A stretch of 64,000 nucleotides of DNA, from NCBI RefSeq assembly GCF_000296465.1, contig NZ_JH815204.1:550113-614112 (forward strand), read 5' to 3'. Shown here one piece after another: positions 25,899-35,250 of this stretch. A program made the position numbers and the translations under genes. Source of the DNA: Barnesiella intestinihominis YIT 11860 (GTDB lineage: Bacteria; Bacteroidota; Bacteroidia; Bacteroidales; Barnesiellaceae). How positions within the stretch are numbered: position 1 is the stretch's first letter; each line of letters starts with the position of its first letter. Below the pieces are notes generated by a model, which saw only the letters and a list, made by a program, of their open reading frames with translations, was not told where the DNA came from and did not search any database.

Positions 25899-28367
25899 TT
25901 ATTTAATGTCAATGGCATTTTTTACTTTTTCATCGGTCAATGCTATTTTCAGGACATCGGTAATGTTTTTTACATAGTGGAATGTGAGTCCTTTCAAATA
26001 GGACTCTTTGATTTCCTCTATGTCTTTTCGGTTTTCTTCGGAGAGTATGATCTCTCGTATTCCTGCACGTTTGGCCGCGAGGATTTTTTCTTTGATACCG
26101 CCTACGGGAAGGACTTTTCCCCGTAACGTGATTTCACCCGTCATAGCTAAATGGTCTTTCACTTTTCGTTGGGTAAAAGTCGAGGCCAGCGAAGTTACCA
26201 TCGTAATACCGGCCGAGGGACCGTCTTTGGGTATAGCGCCCTCCGGCACATGGATATGTACGGCCCATTTATCGAAGATGTCTTCATCGATACCCAATAG
26301 CGAAGCATGCGATTTGATATATTGCAAGGCAATTACCGCCGATTCTTTCATTACATCGCCCAAGTTCCCGGTCAAGGTGAGCTTTTCTCCTTTCGACTTG
26401 CTCAGGCTTGACTCGACAAACAGAATCTCGCCTCCGACTGCTGTCCATGCCAGTCCCGTTACGACACCGGCATAGTCGTTGTTTTCATATTTGTCCCGGT
26501 TGTATTCCTGAGCGCCCAAATATTCGTGTAGATCGTCGATAGAAAGGGTGGGGTTATATTCTTTACCGGAGGCTTTCAGTCGAGCGACTTTTCGCATGAT
26601 GCGGGCTATTTTTTTATCGAGTTCCCGAACGCCCGATTCGCGGGTATATTGGTCGACTATTGCAGCCATTACTTTTTTGGGAATAACGACATCACCTTCC
26701 TTTAATCCGTGATTTTCGAGTTGTTTCGGTACTAGATGCCGACGTCCTATCTCTACTTTCTCTTCGATAATATATCCACTGATGTCGATTAGTTCCATGC
26801 GGTCGAGCAGAGGTTGGGATATGGTATTTAAATTGTTGGCAGTAGCGATGAACAAAATTTTCGACAAATCGTAATCGATGTCGATGTAGTTGTCGTGAAA
26901 CGCATTATTCTGTTCTGGATCCAATACTTCAAGTAAGGCCGAAGCCGGATCGCCTTTGAAATCGTTTCCTATTTTGTCTATCTCGTCCAATACGAAAACG
27001 GGGTTCGAGCTTTTTGCTTTGATGAGCCCTTGTATGATGCGTCCCGGCATTGCTCCTATGTAGGTACGGCGATGTCCTCTTATTTCGGCTTCGTCATGTA
27101 GGCCGCCTAATGAGATACGGATATATTTTCTGTTCAACGCTTCTGCGACAGATTTTCCCAACGAAGTTTTTCCTACGCCCGGAGGACCATACAGACAGAT
27201 GATAGGTGATTTCATGTCACCTCTTAATTTCAGCACAGCCAAATGTTCGATGATACGTTCTTTGACTTTATCCAATCCGTAGTGATCTTTGTCTAATTGT
27301 TTCTGGACATGATTGAGGTTGAAATTATCTTGGGTATATTCGTTCCACGGAAGCTCTAACAACGTGTCCAAATAGGTATATTGTACAGAGAAGTCGGGCG
27401 ATTGAGGGTGTAGTCTTTCGAGTTTTCTCATTTCTTTTTCGAAAATCTCGGCAGTTTTACTGTCCCATTTCTTTTTTTCGGCTCGTTCACGCAATTCCTG
27501 AATATCTTGGTCTTGCATGTTCCCACCCAATTCTTCCTGTATGGTGCGTATCTGTTGTTGCAGGAAGTGCTCTCTTTGTTGCTGATTCAAGTCTTCGCGC
27601 GTTTTGGACTGTATGTCGGCCTTGATTTGTAAGAGTTGAGCCTCTTGTGTCAGCATTTCATAGAGTTTGAACAAACGTTCTTTGATATTGCTGATGGTGA
27701 GCAATTCTTGCTTTTGGGTTGCAGATAACGGAATATTCGCACCTAAGAAATTGACCAAATAATGCGCACTATCTATATTCCGAATGGCAAATACCAATTC
27801 TTTGGCTTGTTCTCCGATATTTTTCAACAGTTCGAAAGTCAAGTCTTTCAAGGCAGAAACCAAAGCCTCGAATTCCTTGTCGTTGGCATCGGGTAAAATT
27901 TCATTTTCCAGCGATACATTGGCTCTCATATAAGGGAACGTTTCGGTAATTTCGTCGATTCTAAACCGTTTCATTTTCCCTTGCAATATGACAGTCGTAC
28001 TCTCGTCGGGCATTTCCAGAATCTTGATGATTTCACCGATAACTCCTACTTCGTATAAATCGTCTTTTCCCGGATCCTCTACGGCGGCATCTCGCTGACA
28101 AACCACACCGATAGGGGTGTGACTGTTTTGGGCATCTTTGATCAACTGTAAGGATTTGGTTCTTCCTACGTTGACAGGGATAGCCACTCCCGGGAATAAT
28201 ACCATATTGCGTAATGCAAGAATGGGCAATCCTTTTGTATTTAAAGTCTTACATTCCGAATCGTTTTGTCCTGATATTTCTGTAAACAGAGGCATAATCG
28301 ATGGTGTATTTTCGTCGTTTTCGCAGATCATATAATTGTTCTTAGGTGTATGATTAAATATTGACAT
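25899..28367 (-). CDS. lon: ATP-dependent protease Lon
   Basis: Cytoplasmic AAA+ serine protease that degrades misfolded and regulatory proteins. N-terminal substrate domain ([19 protein letters not shown]), Walker [10 protein letters not shown] near residue 393, Walker [11 protein letters not shown], and the Ser-Lys dyad with the serine in [10 protein letters not shown] near residue 718 and the lysine in VGGIKEK. 822 residues. The extra N-terminal ~40 residues before LPILALRN are common in Bacteroidetes Lon. A minus-strand TAACTTTG at 28447-28454 is a possible -7 box, leaving a leader of ~75 bases. Followed 8 bases later by the dehydrogenase gene. Confidence 0.97.
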   Translation of the reverse strand: MSIFNHTPKNNYMICENDENTPSIMPLFTEISGQNDSECKTLNTKGLPILALRNMVLFPGVAIPVNVGRTKSLQLIKDAQNSHTPIGVVCQRDAAVEDPGKDDLYEVGVIGEIIKILEMPDESTTVILQGKMKRFRIDEITETFPYMRANVSLENEILPDANDKEFEALVSALKDLTFELLKNIGEQAKELVFAIRNIDSAHYLVNFLGANIPLSATQKQELLTISNIKERLFKLYEMLTQEAQLLQIKADIQSKTREDLNQQQREHFLQQQIRTIQEELGGNMQDQDIQELRERAEKKKWDSKTAEIFEKEMRKLERLHPQSPDFSVQYTYLDTLLELPWNEYTQDNFNLNHVQKQLDKDHYGLDKVKERIIEHLAVLKLRGDMKSPIICLYGPPGVGKTSLGKSVAEALNRKYIRISLGGLHDEAEIRGHRRTYIGAMPGRIIQGLIKAKSSNPVFVLDEIDKIGNDFKGDPASALLEVLDPEQNNAFHDNYIDIDYDLSKILFIATANNLNTISQPLLDRMELIDISGYIIEEKVEIGRRHLVPKQLENHGLKEGDVVIPKKVMAAIVDQYTRESGVRELDKKIARIMRKVARLKASGKEYNPTLSIDDLHEYLGAQEYNRDKYENNDYAGVVTGLAWTAVGGEILFVESSLSKSKGEKLTLTGNLGDVMKESAVIALQYIKSHASLLGIDEDIFDKWAVHIHVPEGAIPKDGPSAGITMVTSLASTFTQRKVKDHLAMTGEITLRGKVLPVGGIKEKILAAKRAGIREIILSEENRKDIEEIKESYLKGLTFHYVKNITDVLKIALTDEKVKNAIDIK

Positions 28368-28524
28368 TTTGACAGGTTTAGGTTTGTCGTTTTTTCATTA
28401 AACCTATTTTTACCTATCGTTTTACTCTATTGTACAAGTCGCGTGCCAAAGTTAAGCAAATAGCATGGCATTGTCGAAATTATTATGTTTTTTTGTTTAT
28501 TTTGCAGGGCAAATGATTGATGGT

Positions 28525-29238
28525 ATGGCAAATTCTTTTTTTAAGTTTAAACAGTTTACGATACATCAGGAGCGTTCGGCAATGAGAGTCGGTACTGACG
28601 GCGTATTATTGGGCGCTTGGAGCAGAGTGGAAAAATCGAATCGCATTTTGGATATCGGTACAGGAACAGGATTGATAGCGATTATGGCGGCTCAACGTTC
28701 ATTGGCTCGAATCGATGCCGTAGAATTGGACTTCGGTGCGGCCAGTGAGGCGGCGTTCAATGTCTCTCTTTCTCCGTGGAAGGATAGGATAACGGTATAT
28801 TGTATGGATTTTTGTAGGTTTTACGATAAAACTACAAAGCCGGTGTATCATCATATTTTATCTAATCCTCCTTATTTCATAGATTCTTTGCTCCCTCCCG
28901 ATGGCAAGAGAGAACGGGCTCGACATACGGGAACTCTTGATTATGAAGTTTTGTTCGAGGGTGCGTTCTATTTATTGTTGCCCGATGGGAAGTTATCTTT
29001 GGTATCTCCGGCCGATTTACAAGAACATCTTATTTTTATTGCTTCGTTGTATGGATTCTATCCGGTGCGGTTTACTTATGTTTCGGGTATTTCGGGTAAA
29101 GCTCCTAAACGATTGTTGTCGGAGTGGAGTAGAGCTCGTAGACCATTGGAAGAAAATGCTTTTTCCATAGAGAAAAGAGGGGAGGGATACACTCTTGAAT
29201 ATATAATGCTTACTCGTGATTTTTATTTGAAGATGTAG
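28525..29238 (+). CDS. trmN6: tRNA1(Val) (adenine-37-N6)-methyltransferase
   Basis: SAM-dependent methyltransferase of the TrmN6/YfiC group. Motif I LDIGTGTGLIAIMAAQR and the N6-adenine motif NPPY (from residue 114) are clear. I chose the ATG at 28525 (MANSFFKFKQFTIHQ), which matches the family N-terminus MxNxFxFKxFxIxQ; the longer in-frame extension from 28465 is hydrophobic and unlikely. 237 residues. Divergent from lon. Confidence 0.9.
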   Translation: MANSFFKFKQFTIHQERSAMRVGTDGVLLGAWSRVEKSNRILDIGTGTGLIAIMAAQRSLARIDAVELDFGAASEAAFNVSLSPWKDRITVYCMDFCRFYDKTTKPVYHHILSNPPYFIDSLLPPDGKRERARHTGTLDYEVLFEGAFYLLLPDGKLSLVSPADLQEHLIFIASLYGFYPVRFTYVSGISGKAPKRLLSEWSRARRPLEENAFSIEKRGEGYTLEYIMLTRDFYLKM

Positions 29239-29305
29239 TCACTGAAACAATTACGGTGTCCCATGTGTTGTATAGCAAAGATTGTATCATTTAAAATAAA
29301 TAATT

Positions 29306-29860
29306 ATGGATATTGCAACAATGCATTTTTGGGGAAAGACCAAATATTGGTGGGCTTTGATTATTACGGGTATATTGATGATCCCTTGCGGATTGTGGCT
29401 ATGGTTTCAACCGGCATTGGGATACGAGGTGTTATCTCTGTTGTTAGGGTGGCTTTTGATTCTTTTTGGAATTGTTCAGCTCATTGTATCGGGCAATGTT
29501 AAACAAAAAGTTCGAGGATGGGGTTGGTGGCTTGCCGGTGGAATTATCGATATACTTATCGGGTTTATATTAGTCGGGAATTTATCTTTCAGCGAGGCTG
29601 TGCTCCCTTTCTTTTTTGCCTTTATTTTTGTGTATAAAGGGATTGCGAATTTGTTTTCTGCATTGAATATGGTTTCTACCCATAGATATTGGTGGTTGTA
29701 TTTGGTTAACGGGTTGTTATTGTTGATACTTGGATTGTTATTCTTCGCTTCACCTTTTACGGCTGCGTTTTCTATTATTTTTTTGTGTGCGGCTGCCTTT
29801 ATTTATTGGGGTTTTTCTCTTATTTTCTTCGGTTATTCTTTGAGACCCGTGGAACAATAG
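29306..29860 (+). CDS. HdeD-family (DUF308) membrane protein
   Basis: Inner-membrane protein of 184 residues with about six hydrophobic helices in three pairs, the DUF308/HdeD pattern (WWALIITGILMIPCGLWLW, WWLAGGIIDILIGFILVG, WWLYLVNGLLLLILGLLFF). HdeD in enterobacteria is linked to acid resistance; the role in Bacteroidetes is not established. Stands alone between trmN6 and a terminator. Confidence 0.88.
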   Translation: MDIATMHFWGKTKYWWALIITGILMIPCGLWLWFQPALGYEVLSLLLGWLLILFGIVQLIVSGNVKQKVRGWGWWLAGGIIDILIGFILVGNLSFSEAVLPFFFAFIFVYKGIANLFSALNMVSTHRYWWLYLVNGLLLLILGLLFFASPFTAAFSIIFLCAAAFIYWGFSLIFFGYSLRPVEQ

Positions 29861-29887
29861 GGGAAAAGGAATTATTCGGTAGGTTTC

Positions 29888-29917
29888 AAAGCGCTCTCCA
29901 TAAGGGGGCGCTTTTTG
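29888..29917 (+). terminator. Intrinsic terminator after the HdeD-like gene
   Basis: Arms AAAGCGC (29888-29894) and GCGCTTT (29908-29914), 13-base loop, T-run TTTTTG. Confidence 0.75.
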
Positions 29918-30114
29918 TTTAAGGGAGTTAAAACCTTTTGTGAAGGCTCTTTATAAAGTGGAAAAGAGTATATTTGTAAAAATTATAGGAGTGGGATGCA
30001 GCATTTAGTCTGTTTTTAGACTCTTTTTAATAAAGGTCATTAAACTATTCTTGCAAAAGAGAGTCTAATAGATATAATTTCAATAGAGTAATTTAAGATT
30101 AAGGAGAGATGATT

Positions 30115-31452
30115 ATGAAAACAAAAAAATTTGCCCTGTTGATTATATTGTCGATGTTGGTGACGGGTTTTGCCGGGGCAGGCTCGTATATAGTCGAAGA
30201 TGATATTTATTATAATCCGAACGATAAAAATCCTGTTGTAGAAAAGAAAGAAAAAGAGGCCCAGAAAGAACTTCAAGAGAAGGCTGCGGTTAAAAAAACA
30301 TTGATGGCAACGTCGGATAATCACTTTCGAGATGTCGATGAATATAATCGTCGTGGAGAATCTTCCGATATGACGCTTGAAGATATTGCGGCCAATCAGA
30401 AAGAAGATTATGTAGAATACAATGTGGTCGATGAAAATGGTGACGACGGATATTATTTGAATGGTTTTAACGGCTCCGATTCGGATTATGAATACGCTTT
30501 GCGCATTCGCCGTTTCCACAATCCAAAGTTTGTCGTTTCGGTAAGCGACCCATTCTATTCCGATATTTATTTTTTGGATAATAACGATTGGAATGTTTAT
30601 ATCTCGGATAATTATGCGTGGGTAACCCCGACATGGACAAATCCGTGGTATTGGAATTATACATGGGCGCCATATTCTTATACCAGCTGGTCTTGGCGTT
30701 GGAGTTTGGGTCCGTGGGGATTCTCGTTCGGATATGATCCTTTTTACAGTTGGGGCGGTTGTTGGGGCTGGAATTCATGGTATCGTCCTCCTTTCTACCA
30801 CCATCACCATCATCATTATTATGATCGTCCTTACTATGGTTGGAACAGACCGTATCGTCCTCAGTACACTCCCAACGGCCGCACTCCTAACCGCTATGGC
30901 GGTAGTGCGATATCTTCCGGGAACTCTGCTGCATCGAGCAGGCGGCGTGCGACTGTCGGCACAGGGACTTCGGGAAATACGACCGGTCGTCGTACGGTTG
31001 GAAATGTAACTTCTACATCGGGCGGACGCGGTTCGCAATCGGTAAACGGAGTACGTACAAATCGAGGCACTGTAATAAGCAATAGTTCCAATTCGAATGG
31101 CAACCGGGGGTATAGTTTCGGGGAGGCAAATTCTTCCAGAAGGGGGAATTCCTCATTTTCAGGAACGGTTTCTAACCCGTCGAGTAGTCAAAGTAGAAGA
31201 CAGACGACCATCAATAATAATACAAACTCTTCGAGAAGAAATTATAATAGTATAGGAAATGGTGGACGAGGTAGTTCCTCGTATAATCGCAGTACACCTT
31301 CTTCCAATCGAAATTCGGGTTACTCGAATAGTTCTTCGTCGAGTCGTCGTTCCTCCGGTAGTTATTCTGCTCCGTCTCATTCTTCTTCGTCGAGAGGAAG
31401 TGGAACGTCTTCCCGGGGAAGTAGCAGTAGCGGACGTGGTGGACGCAGATAA
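30115..31452 (+). CDS. Secreted Trp/Tyr/His-rich protein with Gly/Ser/Arg-rich tail
   Basis: A 445-residue exported protein (signal FALLIILSMLVTGFAGA) of unrecognised family. Three zones are visible. First, a charged N-terminal region with heptad-like KKEKEAQKELQEKA. Second, about 160-250, a block dominated by Trp and Tyr that ends in six consecutive histidines (residues 229-234, 30799-30816). Third, about 265-445, a low-complexity tail of Ser, Gly, Arg and Asn. The ATG at 30115 has AAGGAGA 7 bases upstream; the ATG at 30109 is too close to it. A TATATTTG box lies at 29969-29976. The next gene, an outer-membrane barrel, starts 19 bases later, so the pair is probably cotranscribed. Metal or carbohydrate binding by the aromatic/His block is speculation. 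Confidence 0.8.
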   Translation: MKTKKFALLIILSMLVTGFAGAGSYIVEDDIYYNPNDKNPVVEKKEKEAQKELQEKAAVKKTLMATSDNHFRDVDEYNRRGESSDMTLEDIAANQKEDYVEYNVVDENGDDGYYLNGFNGSDSDYEYALRIRRFHNPKFVVSVSDPFYSDIYFLDNNDWNVYISDNYAWVTPTWTNPWYWNYTWAPYSYTSWSWRWSLGPWGFSFGYDPFYSWGGCWGWNSWYRPPFYHHHHHHYYDRPYYGWNRPYRPQYTPNGRTPNRYGGSAISSGNSAASSRRRATVGTGTSGNTTGRRTVGNVTSTSGGRGSQSVNGVRTNRGTVISNSSNSNGNRGYSFGEANSSRRGNSSFSGTVSNPSSSQSRRQTTINNNTNSSRRNYNSIGNGGRGSSSYNRSTPSSNRNSGYSNSSSSSRRSSGSYSAPSHSSSSRGSGTSSRGSSSSGRGGRR

Positions 31453-31471
31453 ATAGGGTTGAATTTTCAAA

Positions 31472-33109
31472 ATGAGACATATGAAGAATGTGAGATATGG
31501 TTTGGCATTGGCTGCTCTATGTAGCAGCTCAATGCTTTTCAGTCAGGGAGTTGTTGATGCTTTGAAATATTCTCAACAAGACATACGGGGAACGGCTCGT
31601 TATATGGGTATGGCGGGCGCTTTTGGCGCATTAGGAGGGGATATTACGACATTGAGCCAGAATCCGGCAGGTATAGGAGTTTATCGTAATTCCGATATAG
31701 CTGCAACGATAGACCTTTCCAATCAAGTAAGTTCGGTGAATACGGCTGGAAATAGAATGTCCGATAGCAAGTTTAATGTTTCATGTAATAATTTTGGCTT
31801 TGTATGGACTGTCCGTTTTAATCAGGAAGCCTTGAAAAATTTGAATTTCGGTTTTGCCTATAATAAGCAAAAATCGTTTGACCGCTCCTATAAAGCCGGC
31901 TATTCGGGGATAACCGGAGCCAGTTCGCTTTCGGGGTATATTGCCCATTTATCCGAAGGTTATTATGTTGCGGATTTAGCTTATCCAGACAATAGTGGGA
32001 GTAGCTATGACCCGTATAACAATAATCCGTGGTTGAATGTATTGGGATATCAGTCCTATTTGATAAATCCAAAAAGTACGACAGGAGATTCATGGAATAG
32101 TATAGTAGGAAACGGTACGAATACAGCGGGAGATCTTTATGTTCGGGAGAAAGGTTCGATCGATGAATACAACTTTAATGTCGGAGGAAATATCTATAAC
32201 GTATTTTATTGGGGGTTAGGAATTGCCGTTACCGACTTTTCTTATGATATTCAAAGCGGGTATGGTGAAAACTTTACGGGAGGATATATCTCATCGGGTA
32301 GCCCGAATGTGGACGGCTGGTACTTAATGAGAAATGCATTACATACGAACGGATCGGGGATAAAAGTCAATTTGGGTGTCATTATGAGAGTCACCGATAA
32401 TTTCCGTTTGGGCTTTGCTTTCCATACTCCTAATTATTATAAAATGACCGATTCGTATGTGGCATCGGTGAAATATGATTTTAATGAATCGGGGACACGT
32501 TATGACGATTTAGCCGAAACACCGAGTGGAAGTTATGATTATGAATTTCAATCTCCGTGGCGTATGATAGCCAGTGCTGCTTATGTTTTTGGACAAAGTG
32601 GAATTTTAAGTTTTGATTACGAGTATACATCTAGTAATAATATGTCGTTCGACGATCCCTATTCGGTCGATGCTTTTTATAAAACTAATCAGGAAATTAC
32701 GGAGATGGTTTCTCCTATGCATACATTTAAAATCGGAGGCGAATTTCGTATTACACCCCAAATTAGTGCCCGTTTAGGATATGCTTATCAGACTTCCCCT
32801 GTGAAATCGGAATACAGGTCGGGACGCGAAATTCCTACGGCCGGAACGCTTACGATGTTTACCTTAGATAGAGAGACCAATTATTTTACGGTAGGGTTGG
32901 GATACCGCTTTTCGAATGTTTATGTAGATATGGCTTATATGCATCGCTACCGTCGTAGCGAACTTTTCCCGTTCTCTCCGTTGCCGGCTGCTGTGGATAA
33001 TCCTTATAATCCAGATCAGACAGAGCCGTCGTTGGCCATTTCGCCTCAGATATCTTCGTTGACGGACCATAATAATTCTTTTGTTTTGACTTTGGGTGTA
33101 AAGTTCTAA
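31472..33109 (+). CDS. FadL/OmpP1-like outer-membrane beta-barrel
   Basis: A 545-residue outer-membrane protein. Signal peptide (YGLALAALCSSSMLFSQ), then the FadL-type N-terminal hatch region GTARYMGMAGAFGALGGD and SQNPAGIGVYR, followed by alternating amphipathic strands and a final strand ending in LGVKF with the C-terminal aromatic residue expected for BAM insertion. FadL-family barrels import hydrophobic compounds. In Bacteroidales this subgroup has no assigned substrate. Start could be ATG 31472 or 31481. Downstream of, and probably cotranscribed with, the Trp/Tyr/His-rich protein. Confidence 0.87.
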   Translation: MRHMKNVRYGLALAALCSSSMLFSQGVVDALKYSQQDIRGTARYMGMAGAFGALGGDITTLSQNPAGIGVYRNSDIAATIDLSNQVSSVNTAGNRMSDSKFNVSCNNFGFVWTVRFNQEALKNLNFGFAYNKQKSFDRSYKAGYSGITGASSLSGYIAHLSEGYYVADLAYPDNSGSSYDPYNNNPWLNVLGYQSYLINPKSTTGDSWNSIVGNGTNTAGDLYVREKGSIDEYNFNVGGNIYNVFYWGLGIAVTDFSYDIQSGYGENFTGGYISSGSPNVDGWYLMRNALHTNGSGIKVNLGVIMRVTDNFRLGFAFHTPNYYKMTDSYVASVKYDFNESGTRYDDLAETPSGSYDYEFQSPWRMIASAAYVFGQSGILSFDYEYTSSNNMSFDDPYSVDAFYKTNQEITEMVSPMHTFKIGGEFRITPQISARLGYAYQTSPVKSEYRSGREIPTAGTLTMFTLDRETNYFTVGLGYRFSNVYVDMAYMHRYRRSELFPFSPLPAAVDNPYNPDQTEPSLAISPQISSLTDHNNSFVLTLGVKF

Positions 33110-33131
33110 GACAGAACGGAAATATATTTTG

Positions 33132-33170
33132 AAAGAGCGACTTAAAATCTAAGTTGCTCTTTTGTTTTTT
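33132..33170 (+). terminator. Intrinsic terminator after the barrel gene
   Basis: AAAGAGCGACTTA and TAAGTTGCTCTTT pair with one G-T, followed by TGTTTTTT. Its T-tail contains the -33 box of the next promoter. Confidence 0.85.
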
Positions 33171-33194
33171 ATTGAAAAGAAATGTATATCTTTG
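33162..33194 (+). promoter_or_regulatory. Promoter of helicase-AsmA unit, very close to the ATG
   Basis: TTG at 33162-33164, 22-base spacer, TATCTTTG at 33187-33194. Transcription would start near 33199-33201, while the first ATG is at 33202. Either the mRNA is nearly leaderless or translation starts at the in-frame ATG at 33223. Confidence 0.6.
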
Positions 33195-33201
33195 AAAAGA
33201 T

Positions 33202-35241
33202 ATGGAAAAATTCCATGACAAGATGGAAGAAAATTTTGTGATAGATACAGGGAATAAAGAATTTCAAGACGCTTTGAGCTTGATTCAATATACATCTCAG
33301 TCAGTTTTTTTGACAGGGAAAGCGGGTACGGGCAAATCTACTTTTTTGAAATATGTGTGCGAGCATACCAAAAAGAAATATGTAGTTCTGGCCCCGACAG
33401 GAGTGTCGGCGATTAATGTGGGTGGTAGTACGATTCATTCTTTTTTTAAGATGCCGTTTCGGCCCATGTTGCCCGACGATCCCGATTTGAGTTTGGCGGG
33501 AGGAAGAATATATGAATTATTAAAATACAATAAGAAGCAGCGACAGTTGCTGCGTGAAGTGGAATTGATTATTATCGATGAAATATCGATGGTACGGGCC
33601 GATATGATTGATTTTATCGATCGTGTGTTACGGGTTTATTCGGGTAATATGAGGTTTCCTTTCGGTGGCAAGCAGTTATTGTTAGTAGGCGATGTATATC
33701 AATTGGAGCCGGTTGTGACTTCCGATATGCGAGATATTCTTAGTCGGTTTTATTCTAATTTCTATTTTTTTTCGGCACGGGTTTTTAGAGAAATGTCGTT
33801 GGTCCCTATCGAGTTGCAAAAAGTGTACCGACAGCAAGATGAGCGTTTCGTAGAAGTATTGGATAAAATAAGAAACAATACTGCGACGAGAGAAGAACTC
33901 GATTTGTTGAATAGCCGTTATCTCCCGCAATATGAACCTGAGAAAGATAATTTCTCGATTACATTGGCGACTCGTAGGGATCAGGTGGACTATATCAATG
34001 AAAACCGACTATCTGGATTGCCGGGGAAAGAATATACATTTACGGGGACGATAAAAGGTGATTTCCCTGAGGGGAGTTTGCCTACTTCGTTGGAACTGGT
34101 CGTAAAGACCGGAGCCCAAGTGATTTTTATAAAGAATGACCCGGAACGCAGGTGGGTGAACGGGACGATAGGAATGATTTCGGATATAACGCCCGATGAG
34201 AAAATCGAGGTGGTGCTTGAATCGGGTGAGATGTATGAGTTGGAGCGTTGTGTTTGGGAGAATATCAAATATACCTACAATGAAAAAGAAAAGACTATCG
34301 AGGAAAGTGTATTGGGCACTTTTTTACAATTTCCCATTCGTTTGGCTTGGGCTATTACCGTGCATAAGAGTCAGGGATTGACGTTTAATCGCGTGATTGT
34401 CGATTTTACGGGAGGGGCTTTTGCCGGGGGACAGACGTATGTGGCTTTGAGTCGATGCCGCTCTTTGGAAGGTATTGTGTTGAAACGGCAGATCACGCAT
34501 CGGGATATATTCGTAAATCCCGATATCGCACGGTTCAGCAAAGGTTTCAACGATTCTGTTTTGATAGAACAGTCATTGAAGCTCGCACAAGCCGATCGTC
34601 TGTATGTCGAGGCTGTGAATGCTTTCGACGAAGGCGATTTTGACAAGATGTTACAAAGTTTTTTCAAGGCTATCCATACGAGATATGATATTGAGAAACC
34701 CGTAATTCAGAGGTATATTCGTAAAAAATTGAACGTTATCAATCAGTTGCGTGTTAAAAATCGGGAGCTTCAACAGGCGTTGTCCGATAAGAATACCGTA
34801 TTGCGTAAATATGCACATGAATATTACCTATTAGGGAACGAGTGTATAACTAAGGCAAAGGATGTGCGGGCGGCTTTGGCTAATTTTGACAAAGCATTGT
34901 CTCTCGATCCTACGTTGATCGATGCATGGGTAAGGAAAGGAATTACGCTCGAAGATCAAGGCGATGAACATGGAGCTATGGCGTGTTACAATGAAGCTGT
35001 AAGGTTGAGCCCGTTGAGTTTTAAAGCTCTATATAATCGGGGTAAATTACGCTATAAACAAGGCGATTATGAAACGGCATTATCCGATTTTGCAAAAGCC
35101 GTTAAACAAAAACCGTTACATGCTACGGCGCACGATCGACTTGGAGATACTTTTATCAAGCTGGAAATGCCCGATATGGCCGCTCGTCATTGGGCTATTG
35201 CAGAAGAGTTGAGGGAGAAAAAACAACAGAACAACAAATAA
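33202..35241 (+). CDS. PIF1-like superfamily 1 helicase with C-terminal TPR repeats
   Basis: DNA helicase of the PIF1/RecD2-related group: Walker A GKAGTGKST (residues 39-47), Walker B IIIDEISMV (about 126-134), GDVYQLEPV, and the C-terminal TVHKSQGLTFNRVIVD block (about 390). After about residue 480 the protein leaves the helicase fold. From about 545 it carries at least three tetratricopeptide repeats (ALANFDKALSLDP, AMACYNEAVRLSP, ALSDFAKAVKQKP). 679 residues. The TPR tail suggests a protein-interaction role. Followed at 10 bases by an AsmA-like gene. First ATG is used here; residue 8 (33223) is the alternative start favoured if the promoter at 33162-33194 is the only one. Confidence 0.88.
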   Translation: MEKFHDKMEENFVIDTGNKEFQDALSLIQYTSQSVFLTGKAGTGKSTFLKYVCEHTKKKYVVLAPTGVSAINVGGSTIHSFFKMPFRPMLPDDPDLSLAGGRIYELLKYNKKQRQLLREVELIIIDEISMVRADMIDFIDRVLRVYSGNMRFPFGGKQLLLVGDVYQLEPVVTSDMRDILSRFYSNFYFFSARVFREMSLVPIELQKVYRQQDERFVEVLDKIRNNTATREELDLLNSRYLPQYEPEKDNFSITLATRRDQVDYINENRLSGLPGKEYTFTGTIKGDFPEGSLPTSLELVVKTGAQVIFIKNDPERRWVNGTIGMISDITPDEKIEVVLESGEMYELERCVWENIKYTYNEKEKTIEESVLGTFLQFPIRLAWAITVHKSQGLTFNRVIVDFTGGAFAGGQTYVALSRCRSLEGIVLKRQITHRDIFVNPDIARFSKGFNDSVLIEQSLKLAQADRLYVEAVNAFDEGDFDKMLQSFFKAIHTRYDIEKPVIQRYIRKKLNVINQLRVKNRELQQALSDKNTVLRKYAHEYYLLGNECITKAKDVRAALANFDKALSLDPTLIDAWVRKGITLEDQGDEHGAMACYNEAVRLSPLSFKALYNRGKLRYKQGDYETALSDFAKAVKQKPLHATAHDRLGDTFIKLEMPDMAARHWAIAEELREKKQQNNK

Positions 35242-35250
35242 ATAATAACT

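Noticed and set aside
28465-28524. In-frame N-terminal extension of trmN6
   Set aside because: The 20 residues are hydrophobic and precede the family-conserved start. The ATG at 28525 fits better.
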